Positions 1 to 6,633 of a stretch of DNA of 20,293 nucleotides are shown piece after piece. A model generated the notes under the pieces. It searched no databases. It saw only the letters and a program-made list of their open reading frames with translations, and was not told the DNA's origin. Position 1 is the first letter of the stretch. Every line of letters starts with the position of its first letter. The stretch comes from Bacteroidales bacterium UBA1064 (GTDB lineage: Bacteria; Bacteroidota; Bacteroidia; Bacteroidales; Tenuifilaceae), in NCBI GenBank assembly GCA_002316235.1, contig DCDD01000053.1, positions 1 to 20,293 of the forward strand, written 5' to 3'. Position numbers and translations under genes: made by a program.

Positions 1-70
1 ATGGATTAAGCGTAAAATTTCCTTATTCAACATTTAAAAGTTTCCGGGTTGATTTCTCTTCGACTTCCTG

Positions 71-102
71 TTTGTAGGGTTTCTAAAAATTATGTAGGTT
101 TG
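71..102 (+). promoter_or_regulatory. Bacteroidota-type promoter for the SBP/sugar kinase unit
   Basis: TTTG at 71-74 and TAGGTTTG at 95-102 are separated by 20 bp. This matches the Bacteroidota primary sigma consensus TTTG-N19-21-TAnnTTTG. A transcript would start near 109, giving a leader of about 15 nt before the ATG at 125. The match is direct; promoter activity is inferred. Confidence 0.65.
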
Positions 103-124
103 AATTTGCTAAACATACCTGTTG

Positions 125-1795
125 ATGAGGCGCAACTCCTTCCTATACGCGTTAACTTTTTCTGTTATTTGCTATGCGTGCGGTAGCAAGGAACGTAACG
201 TCACCTCCGAGCAACAGGTTTTTAGGTATAACGAAAGTAAAGGGATATCCACTCTCGATCCTGCATTTGCCAGAAATCTTGCGCTAATTTGGCCGGTAAC
301 CCAGCTGTTCAACGGGCTTGTGCAGCTTTCTGACTCGCTAGCTGTTGAACCCTGCGTTGCAAAGCAATGGCATGTTTCAGATGATGGGTTGCAGTACACC
401 TTTTTACTCAGGGACGATGTTTACTTTCATGATTCTGAGGTTTTTCCAAATGGTTTGGGAAGGAGGGTAACCGCTTCTGACTTTGTTTACTCCTTTAGTC
501 GGTTACTTAACCCTAAACTTGCTTCTCCCGGATCGTGGGTGCTATCGATGCTCGACCGGAACTTTGCGGGATTTACCAATGGGTGTAAGGCTTTAAATGA
601 TACCATACTGATAATCAGGCTTTCCAAACCTTTTCCTGCATTTCTGGGCTTGGTGAGCATGCCCTACTGCTTTGTTGTTCCTCATGAGGCCATTGAACAT
701 TATGGTGGTGAATTTGGCCGAAGGCCTGTTGGAACAGGCCCTTTCTACATGAAGTACTGGCGCGATGGTGAAAAATTGGTGCTTCGTCGTAATGCCCACT
801 ACTTTGAGCTTGACAATGAAGGGAAACGACTACCTTACCTGGAATCGGTAGTGGTAACTTTTGTGGTGGATAAACAGTCAGAATTTATAGAGTTTATTAG
901 CGGAAACATCGATATGCTTTCCGGCGTTCATGCCTCCTCAAAGGACGAGCTGCTAACCCGAACCGGCAACCTTAATCCGAAGTATAGGGAAAAGGTACTA
1001 ATGCTCACCGGCCCCTATCTGAATACAGAGTATCTGGGAGTGCTCCTCGACTCCATTGGGCTGGAGAGCCTAGAAAATAGTGCGCTGCACGATTTACGGG
1101 TTAGAAAAGCTTTAGGTTATGGCTTTGACAGGAATGCCATGATGCTTTACCTCCGGGGAAATTTAGGATTTCCGGCAACCAGGGGGATTGTACCTCCTGC
1201 TATGCCCGGTTTTGAAACTTCAACAGAGGGTTTTTACTACAACCCCGATAAATCAAGGCAGCTACTAGCCGAAGCTGGCTATCCCAACGGAAATGGGCTC
1301 CCACCAATTACCATCTCAACAACAGACGATTACCTTGACGTGTGTGAGTTTATCCAGCACCAGCTTGGCGAGGTTGGCTTTGATATTAGGATTGATGTGC
1401 TCCCGGGGGCTGCCTACCGTGACATGATGGCTAATTCCAAACTATCCCTGTTTAGAGCCTCTTGGGTTGCCGATTATGCCGACCCCGAAAACTACCTGGC
1501 CCTTTTTGTGAGTAGCAATTTTTCACCCCTTGGACCTAATTACACCCATTTTTCTTCATCGGAATACGATCAACTTTATCGTAAAGCATTAGCTGAACCC
1601 TTGTATGATAATCGCTTGCCATACTACCGGGCAATGGATTCCTTAGTAATTGCCAATGCTGCTGTTATACCCCTGTACTACGATAAGGTGGTACGATTTA
1701 TTTCTAAGGATGTTGAGGGTATCACCTTAAATCCTATGAATTTGCTTGAGCTAAAACGGGTCAGGAAGTCATACTCGGGTCTTGCCCCTAGCTGA
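125..1795 (+). CDS. ABC transporter substrate-binding lipoprotein, peptide/OppA (SBP family 5)
   Basis: This is a periplasmic solute-binding protein of the extracellular family 5 (OppA/DppA/MppA group), whose members capture peptides or related solutes for an ABC permease. Numbering is from the ATG at 125; a TTG directly before it is also possible. The N-terminus has two Arg, a hydrophobic stretch and a Cys at residue 19 followed by Gly-Ser, which reads as a lipoprotein signal with a slightly atypical lipobox (Cys at -3). Family hallmarks are the early DPAFARN segment, the RPVGTGPFYMKYWRDGE signature near residues 200-216, and the C-terminal pattern of YNPDKSRQLLAEAGYPNG and WVADYADPENYL. The length of 556 residues is normal for the family. 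No permease or ATPase genes are visible, so it is an orphan within this window. It is 34 bp upstream of a sugar kinase and probably cotranscribed with it. The ligand cannot be read from sequence; peptides or cell-wall peptides are the likely choices. Confidence 0.88.
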   Translation: MRRNSFLYALTFSVICYACGSKERNVTSEQQVFRYNESKGISTLDPAFARNLALIWPVTQLFNGLVQLSDSLAVEPCVAKQWHVSDDGLQYTFLLRDDVYFHDSEVFPNGLGRRVTASDFVYSFSRLLNPKLASPGSWVLSMLDRNFAGFTNGCKALNDTILIIRLSKPFPAFLGLVSMPYCFVVPHEAIEHYGGEFGRRPVGTGPFYMKYWRDGEKLVLRRNAHYFELDNEGKRLPYLESVVVTFVVDKQSEFIEFISGNIDMLSGVHASSKDELLTRTGNLNPKYREKVLMLTGPYLNTEYLGVLLDSIGLESLENSALHDLRVRKALGYGFDRNAMMLYLRGNLGFPATRGIVPPAMPGFETSTEGFYYNPDKSRQLLAEAGYPNGNGLPPITISTTDDYLDVCEFIQHQLGEVGFDIRIDVLPGAAYRDMMANSKLSLFRASWVADYADPENYLALFVSSNFSPLGPNYTHFSSSEYDQLYRKALAEPLYDNRLPYYRAMDSLVIANAAVIPLYYDKVVRFISKDVEGITLNPMNLLELKRVRKSYSGLAPS

Positions 1796-1829
1796 TTTTT
1801 TATGGTATTAATTCTAATTCACAGATAAA

Positions 1830-2687
1830 ATGATTGTTGTTGCCGATAGCGGGGCCACAAAAACCGACTGGCGAATTATTATGGAAGATTTTTCTTCAGC
1901 ATCGTTTGAAACCGTTGGCCTTAGTCCCTACTTTAACACCGAGCTGGATTTTAACGACGCCTTGACGCATGGATTTCCTAAAGGATTGAATCCTAATGAG
2001 GTTTCTAAAGTTTTTTTCTACGGTGCCGGGTGCGGAACCCAGGAGCGCGGCAGCAGAGTTGAGAGCTACCTTCACTCCTTTTTTCCTGCAGCAGAAATAT
2101 TTGCTTGGTCCGATGCGCTGGGTGCCGCCCATGCGCTACTTCACAACGATCAGGGTATCATAGTAATACTGGGGACTGGGTCAAACATCTCGTACTACGA
2201 CGGAGCTAAGCTGGAGGCTAAAACGCCATCGCTTGGCTTCATCCTGGGTGATGAGGGTAGCGGAGCACACATGGGAAGGCTGCTGCTCAGGGATTTTTTT
2301 TATGGCCGCATGGACAGTGTTTTGGGAAAAAGGTTGTCTTCTATTTATGACATGGATTTAGCACATGTTTTAAATATGATTTACGATAGCCCTAAGCCTT
2401 CGGCCTATTTAGCTTCGTTTGTTCCTTTTCTGCTCAATAATGTAGAAAACCCATACATATCGGATTTAATAACCCGATCGTTTGAGGAGATGTACCAGCT
2501 GCACCTGAGCTGCTATCCCAATATACGAAGCATTAAAATTGGTGTAACCGGATCAGTAGGGTGTTTGTTTAGCAGCATTCTCGATAGGGTGGCTAGTCAG
2601 CATGGGTTTAAGGTTTACAAATACGTTCGCTACCCAATCAGCTCTCTTGTTGATTACCACGTCAACCTATACCATTCGGGGAGGTAA
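1830..2687 (+). CDS. N-acetylglucosamine kinase-like protein, BadF/BadG/BcrA/BcrD ATPase family
   Basis: This is an actin-like (ASKHA) sugar kinase, probably phosphorylating N-acetylglucosamine or a similar amino sugar in the cytoplasm. Visible motifs in order are the phosphate-1 loop DSGATKTDW (residues 6-14), SDALGAAHAL with the likely catalytic Asp at 95, the phosphate-2 loop GTGSNISYYDG (115-125), LGFILGDEGSGAHMGR (135-150) and a late GVTGSVG adenosine-type motif. The 285-residue length fits the short Bacteroidota NAGK-like proteins. It starts 34 bp after the substrate-binding protein with no terminator between them, which suggests joint use of an amino-sugar or cell-wall fragment. Its last 26 bp overlap the 3' end of the NACHT gene on the other strand. 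The fold assignment is firm; the substrate is inferred from family resemblance, and glucosamine or another sugar is possible. Confidence 0.85.
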   Translation: MIVVADSGATKTDWRIIMEDFSSASFETVGLSPYFNTELDFNDALTHGFPKGLNPNEVSKVFFYGAGCGTQERGSRVESYLHSFFPAAEIFAWSDALGAAHALLHNDQGIIVILGTGSNISYYDGAKLEAKTPSLGFILGDEGSGAHMGRLLLRDFFYGRMDSVLGKRLSSIYDMDLAHVLNMIYDSPKPSAYLASFVPFLLNNVENPYISDLITRSFEEMYQLHLSCYPNIRSIKIGVTGSVGCLFSSILDRVASQHGFKVYKYVRYPISSLVDYHVNLYHSGR

Positions 2688-5142
2688 ACCCTGAGCATTT
2701 CCAGAGTGTTTCAGCGTATTCCCTGCATAACATCGCCTGTTTTTCCTCTCTCATTTCCGAAAGCACTCGGGCTAAGCCATTCATCAGCTTCATTTCAACA
2801 AGTTTGTAGCCTGCAATCCCGCTCAGCTCAATGGCATTCCTGATGCACTGATGGGCCATAGTAAGGTTTTGGGTATGAAAGTAGCTGGCAGCCCTACCAA
2901 CTTCGCCTGCAATTACTTGCGGGAAGCTTCGAATAGGGTTGAGCTGTTGGTATATTTGCTGAATTTGGCAGTCTTCTTCGGCTGAGAAGTGGTTTTTACC
3001 GCTGAGTATTTCAAAGAGTTTTCTGTTGAAGTAGTTAACAACCTGGTAATGCGATCCTGCAATGGAGCTGATGTCTTCAAGATAGTTCTCAACCGCCGGG
3101 TGTTGCCCTAGGAGAAGCAGGGTTGGAACAATAAGTTCCGAAAATTCTGCCCGCTCGGCATAAGAGGTAAATTTTCTGTAGTATGAAGTGGCGCGTTCAA
3201 CTATCGGGGTGGTATTATTGCCATTGCCCATGATTATTTCGGCAAAGAGCTGGTTTGAAAACCACGCTCCTGCCACTAGCGGTGAAACATCTGCGGGTGG
3301 CTTAACATTACGTGTTGCCTCGTGGTTAGGTTGTGCTAGCATTCCGTTTAGGGTTATGAACCCATTGAATGCAAGAAGAGTTTGGGCAAAAAAGAGTTCG
3401 GAAATGTCGGTAGTGTTGGACAAATAGTGCTTAAGCACAGTGGTAAAATAACCGTTAAGGTGGTTTAGGTCAATGTTTTGCTCCACCAGGAGCTGCCGCC
3501 CTAATCGTGTTTTGGTATATTCGGGCATGAGGACGTTCAATAGGTAGCTGCTATTCCTGAGCGTAGCGCAGATCTCCCTTAATAGCTGGCCATGGGTGTA
3601 GGCGTTTGGACAAAGTTCAAAAAATTTTACGAGAACTTTTTCGTTTCGGTCTCTGCTGCCGGTGTAGTAGAGAGTTCCCTGCACGAGAGGGTAGAGCTCG
3701 GTACCTGCAAATTTTTCTTCTACCTGCCGAAAGGTTTCTTCAGTGATGCCTCCGGTTGAGTTAACAATATCCTGGACAATAAGCAGCCCTGTTAGTTGAG
3801 GGCTTGTGATGTGAACGTACTTAAAATACCGGCCGGTTGATTCAACAACCTGTTCTTCGGTGATAATGCCGTAGGACAGGAGTTCATGGTATGCTGTAAA
3901 GTAGTTACCCGAAAGTTTAAGATGTATAGGGTAACTTCGCTTAATGTCTTCCTTCAAAACACGATGGCCATTGCCCAGCCTGATTATTTCCGTTAGGATA
4001 TCAACTTTTTCGTCGGGCAGTGTAGAAAAGTAAATTTTACTCTTAAGAAACTCTAAGAGTATTTCGTGCTGGTTATTGAGCAAATTCTGCTTCTCAGGGG
4101 TGTAAACCTGAATAAACAGCTGAAGAAAGTAAGGATAGCTAAGCGTTTGCCTTAAATCGGGATGAAGTTCAAAAATAAGCAAACGCTGGTTGAATCTTAG
4201 GTTTATGGTTTGGTCAAGGATTTGCTGAACTTCGTCGGGCGAAAGCGGAGGAATATTGGCTCCTTCGTGGGTTAGCAGCTCAGAATCGGAGAAATACCAA
4301 AGCAGTGGGTGCGTAATGTATGGCTTTAGCTGAGTCCAAGTTGACAGTCGGGTCGAAATAACCAGCTTAAACCTGTTTGTTTGGGCGAAAGCCTCAGCCA
4401 GGTCGGCAAGAGCTTCGAGTATCTTGTTGAACCTGGCTCCTACCGACACTACCTCGTCCAGAGCATCAAAGATGAAGACTATTCTACCAGGAAGATCTTT
4501 TACAAGTAGGCTTTCTAACGATTTTTGCCCAAGAAGCTGTGCCAGCCAATGGCCGATAAAAGTGTTGGAGCTTGCGTAATGGTCGAGCATGGTCGCCGGT
4601 GCCAGTAGGAATACGTCGTTCATGTTAGCCTTTAAATCTCTGTGTATCTGGTACCAATGGGCGAGCAGGATTGATTTACCGTAGCCTCCGGGAGCTATAA
4701 TAGCTGTAGCAGGGTTGTTGCTGTTCAAAAATTGGTCAAGGCGCTCTTCCACCTGCCGTCGGTGGACTGTCTCTTCAAACCTAATGCCTGATAAATGCAT
4801 GATATGGTTGAGTGTTTTACTGCTGACCGCTTTGGCATGTTCAGCGGCTTGCTCCCAATCTTCATCAGCTGACCGAATGATTCCTTCAGGAATTTTGCTC
4901 TTTTTGTGACTGACAAAATCATCCCAACCCGTATATCCTGCATATCGCGAGAGAATATCAAGGGTTACATGCGATGGATTAGAATTCGTAGCTAAAAGAC
5001 CGAACAGCCTTCGTAGGGTTGCCGGGCTCAGATACTCCCTACATGTATCCATTATACTGATAGAGAGGGAGATACAGTCTTTCTGGCAGCTTATTTTCCT
5101 GCCAAACCTACTTTCAACCTCCTGAGTCAGCAGCTCAACCAT
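2662..5142 (-). CDS. NACHT-type STAND P-loop NTPase with Bacteroidota N-terminal domain and helical repeats
   Basis: This is a large (826-residue) signal-transduction NTPase of the STAND/NACHT class; such proteins typically act as nucleotide-gated switches or scaffolds. Residues 1-80 form a small helical domain with SPATLRRLFGLL (39-50) and LDILSRYAGYTGWDDF (61-76), a pattern I recall from other Bacteroidota regulators. The NTPase core follows: a Walker A APGGYGKS (150-157, Lys156), a Walker B IVFIFDALDE (221-230) with the D-A-L-D-E form characteristic of NACHT, and a sensor-like VISTR (261-265). The remainder is helical, and its end (about 745-815) looks like TPR-type helical hairpins. No signal peptide or membrane segment is evident, so it is probably cytoplasmic. 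It is transcribed away from a small membrane peptide and a trypsin-fold protein. A role in phage defence or regulated proteolysis is possible by analogy with other STAND proteins but is not shown here. Confidence 0.8.
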   Translation of the reverse strand: MVELLTQEVESRFGRKISCQKDCISLSISIMDTCREYLSPATLRRLFGLLATNSNPSHVTLDILSRYAGYTGWDDFVSHKKSKIPEGIIRSADEDWEQAAEHAKAVSSKTLNHIMHLSGIRFEETVHRRQVEERLDQFLNSNNPATAIIAPGGYGKSILLAHWYQIHRDLKANMNDVFLLAPATMLDHYASSNTFIGHWLAQLLGQKSLESLLVKDLPGRIVFIFDALDEVVSVGARFNKILEALADLAEAFAQTNRFKLVISTRLSTWTQLKPYITHPLLWYFSDSELLTHEGANIPPLSPDEVQQILDQTINLRFNQRLLIFELHPDLRQTLSYPYFLQLFIQVYTPEKQNLLNNQHEILLEFLKSKIYFSTLPDEKVDILTEIIRLGNGHRVLKEDIKRSYPIHLKLSGNYFTAYHELLSYGIITEEQVVESTGRYFKYVHITSPQLTGLLIVQDIVNSTGGITEETFRQVEEKFAGTELYPLVQGTLYYTGSRDRNEKVLVKFFELCPNAYTHGQLLREICATLRNSSYLLNVLMPEYTKTRLGRQLLVEQNIDLNHLNGYFTTVLKHYLSNTTDISELFFAQTLLAFNGFITLNGMLAQPNHEATRNVKPPADVSPLVAGAWFSNQLFAEIIMGNGNNTTPIVERATSYYRKFTSYAERAEFSELIVPTLLLLGQHPAVENYLEDISSIAGSHYQVVNYFNRKLFEILSGKNHFSAEEDCQIQQIYQQLNPIRSFPQVIAGEVGRAASYFHTQNLTMAHQCIRNAIELSGIAGYKLVEMKLMNGLARVLSEMREEKQAMLCREYAETLWKCSGFTSPNGIG

Positions 5143-5197
5143 GGTATGGTACTATGTTTATTAAGCTAACTGAAATGTATAAATACCGTTAACTATG

Positions 5198-5226
5198 CAA
5201 AGATATGTGATTGTTTAGATAGCAAA
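5198..5226 (-). promoter_or_regulatory. Candidate promoter for the NACHT gene
   Basis: On the - strand TATCTTTG (5198-5205) fits the -7 consensus TAnnTTTG, and TTTG lies upstream at 5223-5226. The spacing of 17 bp is shorter than the usual 19-21, so this is tentative. It would give a leader of about 45-50 nt before the ATG at 5142. Confidence 0.4.
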
Positions 5227-5244
5227 TCTGGAAATTTCTAAAAC

Positions 5245-5259
5245 TTGACAGCTTTGACA
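5245..5259. repeat. Tandem TTGACA direct repeat in the divergent region
   Basis: TTGACA occurs at 5245-5250 and again at 5254-5259, nine bases apart start to start, with one more shared T around each. The pair sits between the candidate promoters of the NACHT gene and of the small ORF/trypsin-fold unit. It could be an operator or chance; no protein can be assigned. Confidence 0.3.
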
Positions 5260-5284
5260 CTTTTCCTGGTAATCTGAAATGGGG

Positions 5285-5292
5285 TAAATTTG
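5285..5292 (+). promoter_or_regulatory. Candidate -7 element for the small ORF/trypsin-fold unit
   Basis: TAAATTTG matches the Bacteroidota -7 consensus exactly. The -33 region about 20 bp upstream is only T-rich and lacks TTTG. A transcript would start near 5299, about 100 nt before the small ORF. Confidence 0.35.
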
Positions 5293-5398
5293 AACTGGCA
5301 AACATTTCATATGTAATAAGTGGGGGTAAGCAAACCAATCAAAATGAAATGTACTTGCGGGGAGTAAACCAGGGTTAGTGTTTAAGCAAAGATAAGTT

Positions 5399-5527
5399 AT
5401 GAAGAAGGAAAATTCCATAAGGGAGAAAATAACGCTGAAGTTTAAGGATGATGCCGGGGTGTTTACCATTTTTTTTTTGGTAACCCTGCTTTTTGTATAT
5501 GCGCTTATTAAGGCGCTAACACTTTGA
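5399..5527 (+). CDS. Small single-pass membrane protein, 42 residues, unknown function
   Basis: An ATG at 5399 opens a 42-residue reading frame ending in TGA at 5525-5527. The first half is strongly charged (begins MKKENSIREKITLKFKDDAG). Residues 22-40 form one uninterrupted hydrophobic segment, VFTIFFLVTLLFVYALIKA, followed by a short tail. This is the usual layout of a small membrane protein with its N-terminus in the cytoplasm. There is no cleavage site or lipobox. It ends 28 bp before the trypsin-fold gene on the same strand, so the two may be cotranscribed. Without it, the divergent region would be a 413-bp gap. I do not recognise a family. It is short enough to be chance, but the charge/hydrophobic partition is unlike random translation. 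Confidence 0.5.
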   Translation: MKKENSIREKITLKFKDDAGVFTIFFLVTLLFVYALIKALTL

Positions 5528-5555
5528 TGTTAACAGACTAAAAAAACTTACGGTT

Positions 5556-6404
5556 ATGCTATCACAAGTATGGGAACAATGCCACGCATCAGTTTGTAGC
5601 CTTCACTTCATTAATGAAAGGGGAATGGTTATTGATTCTCTTTCCGGATTCAAGGTTAACAGTTCGTTGATAACCAGCGAGTACGCATTTTACATAAACA
5701 ATGCCCAAAAGGTGGAGATTTCCTTTGTTGAAGGCGATGCCAATACTCCAACGGCAACCATGAGGATTGGCTACAACGAATTTATTAACGATTTACGAAT
5801 TGGCTACACCAATAACCAGTCCGATTACGCAGTTTTCAACATAAATTTTTCTGAATTTGAAAAAATACCCGGTTTAACCCTGTGCGAGTGTAGAAATTTT
5901 CAAATTGGAAAACAAGTGGCTACATTGGGTTTCAACTTTGGTGAAAACAACCTGTCGATAAAATCCGCTGTTATTTCTTCGGCATTTTCAAGTAAAAATG
6001 GGATTAGATGTCTTGAACTGGATGGGCTTACTTGCTTTGGAAATAGCGGTTCGCCGGTTATTGACCCCGATAGCATGCAGGTTATAGCAATAATCTCACG
6101 AAGAAACACTCCCGCATTTAAGTCGTACATGGAGCTAAACAGGTGCATTGTTTCAAACATTGAGGAGTTAAGAAAGCTGGAGGGGAAGCTGAAAATTGAT
6201 ACGATTGACCCGGTTCAGGTGCTAATTGCCAACCAAAACCAAATACGGCTGTTGGCATCTAATCTTTACAAGTACACGGCTACAGGCTCATCAAAGGCCA
6301 TTATGCTCGACCGGATACTTTCCTATTTCAACGAGCAGGCCATCACAGAGCAGGCACAAATCTCTTCTTTAGAACAAAAGGTTGGTTATGGTCTTATCGA
6401 TTAA
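5556..6404 (+). CDS. Trypsin-fold (chymotrypsin-like) protein with atypical catalytic triad
   Basis: This is a 282-residue protein with a chymotrypsin-like serine protease fold in residues about 10-190. The Ser motif GNSGSPVID (162-170, Ser164) and the Asp motif QSDYAVFNI (88-96, Asp90) are clear. At the usual T-A-A-H position the protein reads LITSEYAF, placing Tyr43 where the His should be; His10 and His17 lie too early to substitute obviously. It may be an inactive binder, or an enzyme with an altered mechanism. The C-terminal 90 residues are helical and charged, with no recognised domain. No signal peptide is seen, so it is probably cytoplasmic, which is unusual for DegP/HtrA-type proteases; there is no PDZ domain. 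It lies downstream of the small membrane ORF and diverges from the NACHT gene. Trypsin-like domains are known partners or parts of STAND-based conflict systems, which makes a functional link reasonable but unproven. Confidence 0.72.
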   Translation: MLSQVWEQCHASVCSLHFINERGMVIDSLSGFKVNSSLITSEYAFYINNAQKVEISFVEGDANTPTATMRIGYNEFINDLRIGYTNNQSDYAVFNINFSEFEKIPGLTLCECRNFQIGKQVATLGFNFGENNLSIKSAVISSAFSSKNGIRCLELDGLTCFGNSGSPVIDPDSMQVIAIISRRNTPAFKSYMELNRCIVSNIEELRKLEGKLKIDTIDPVQVLIANQNQIRLLASNLYKYTATGSSKAIMLDRILSYFNEQAITEQAQISSLEQKVGYGLID

Positions 6405-6433
6405 TGGTTAGTTGGTTGGTGAGTGCTTGCTAA

Positions 6434-6460
6434 AGGCGTCCCGTAAGGGATGCCTTTTTT
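6434..6460 (+). terminator. Rho-independent terminator after the trypsin-fold gene
   Basis: AGGCGTCCC (6434-6442), loop GTAA and GGGATGCCT (6447-6455) form a 9-bp stem with one G-T pair, followed by a run of T to 6460. It sits 30 bp after the stop codon and ends the small ORF/trypsin-fold unit. Confidence 0.85.
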
Positions 6461-6582
6461 CCTCCTATAAGGTAGAAAAATATCCGTTTCTCATTAAGTA
6501 CAACGGGTATTAATGGCTTTTGCAGTATAATTCAGCTGAACGAATTTCTGCTTTTCCTGTTTTATTAGCTAACATTTAGTAA

Positions 6583-6612
6583 ATTGCACTAATTCGTGGT
6601 AAAACACCTTTG
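6583..6612 (+). promoter_or_regulatory. Weak candidate promoter for the cNMP-aspartase gene
   Basis: CACCTTTG at 6605-6612 differs by one base from TAnnTTTG, and ATTG at 6583-6586 lies 18 bp upstream as a possible -33 element. The leader would be about 15 nt. Suggestive only. Confidence 0.25.
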
Positions 6613-6633
6613 TAAATTTTAAATTATAGCACA

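Noticed and set aside
1..121. Possible gene end or small ORF at the left edge
   Set aside because: The ATG at position 1 meets a stop after two codons and no frame here looks coding; only the promoter is supported.
5215..5469. 84-codon - strand frame in the divergent region
   Set aside because: It spans both candidate promoters, ends with a C-x2-C but has no coherent domain, and conflicts with the more protein-like 42-residue ORF on the + strand.
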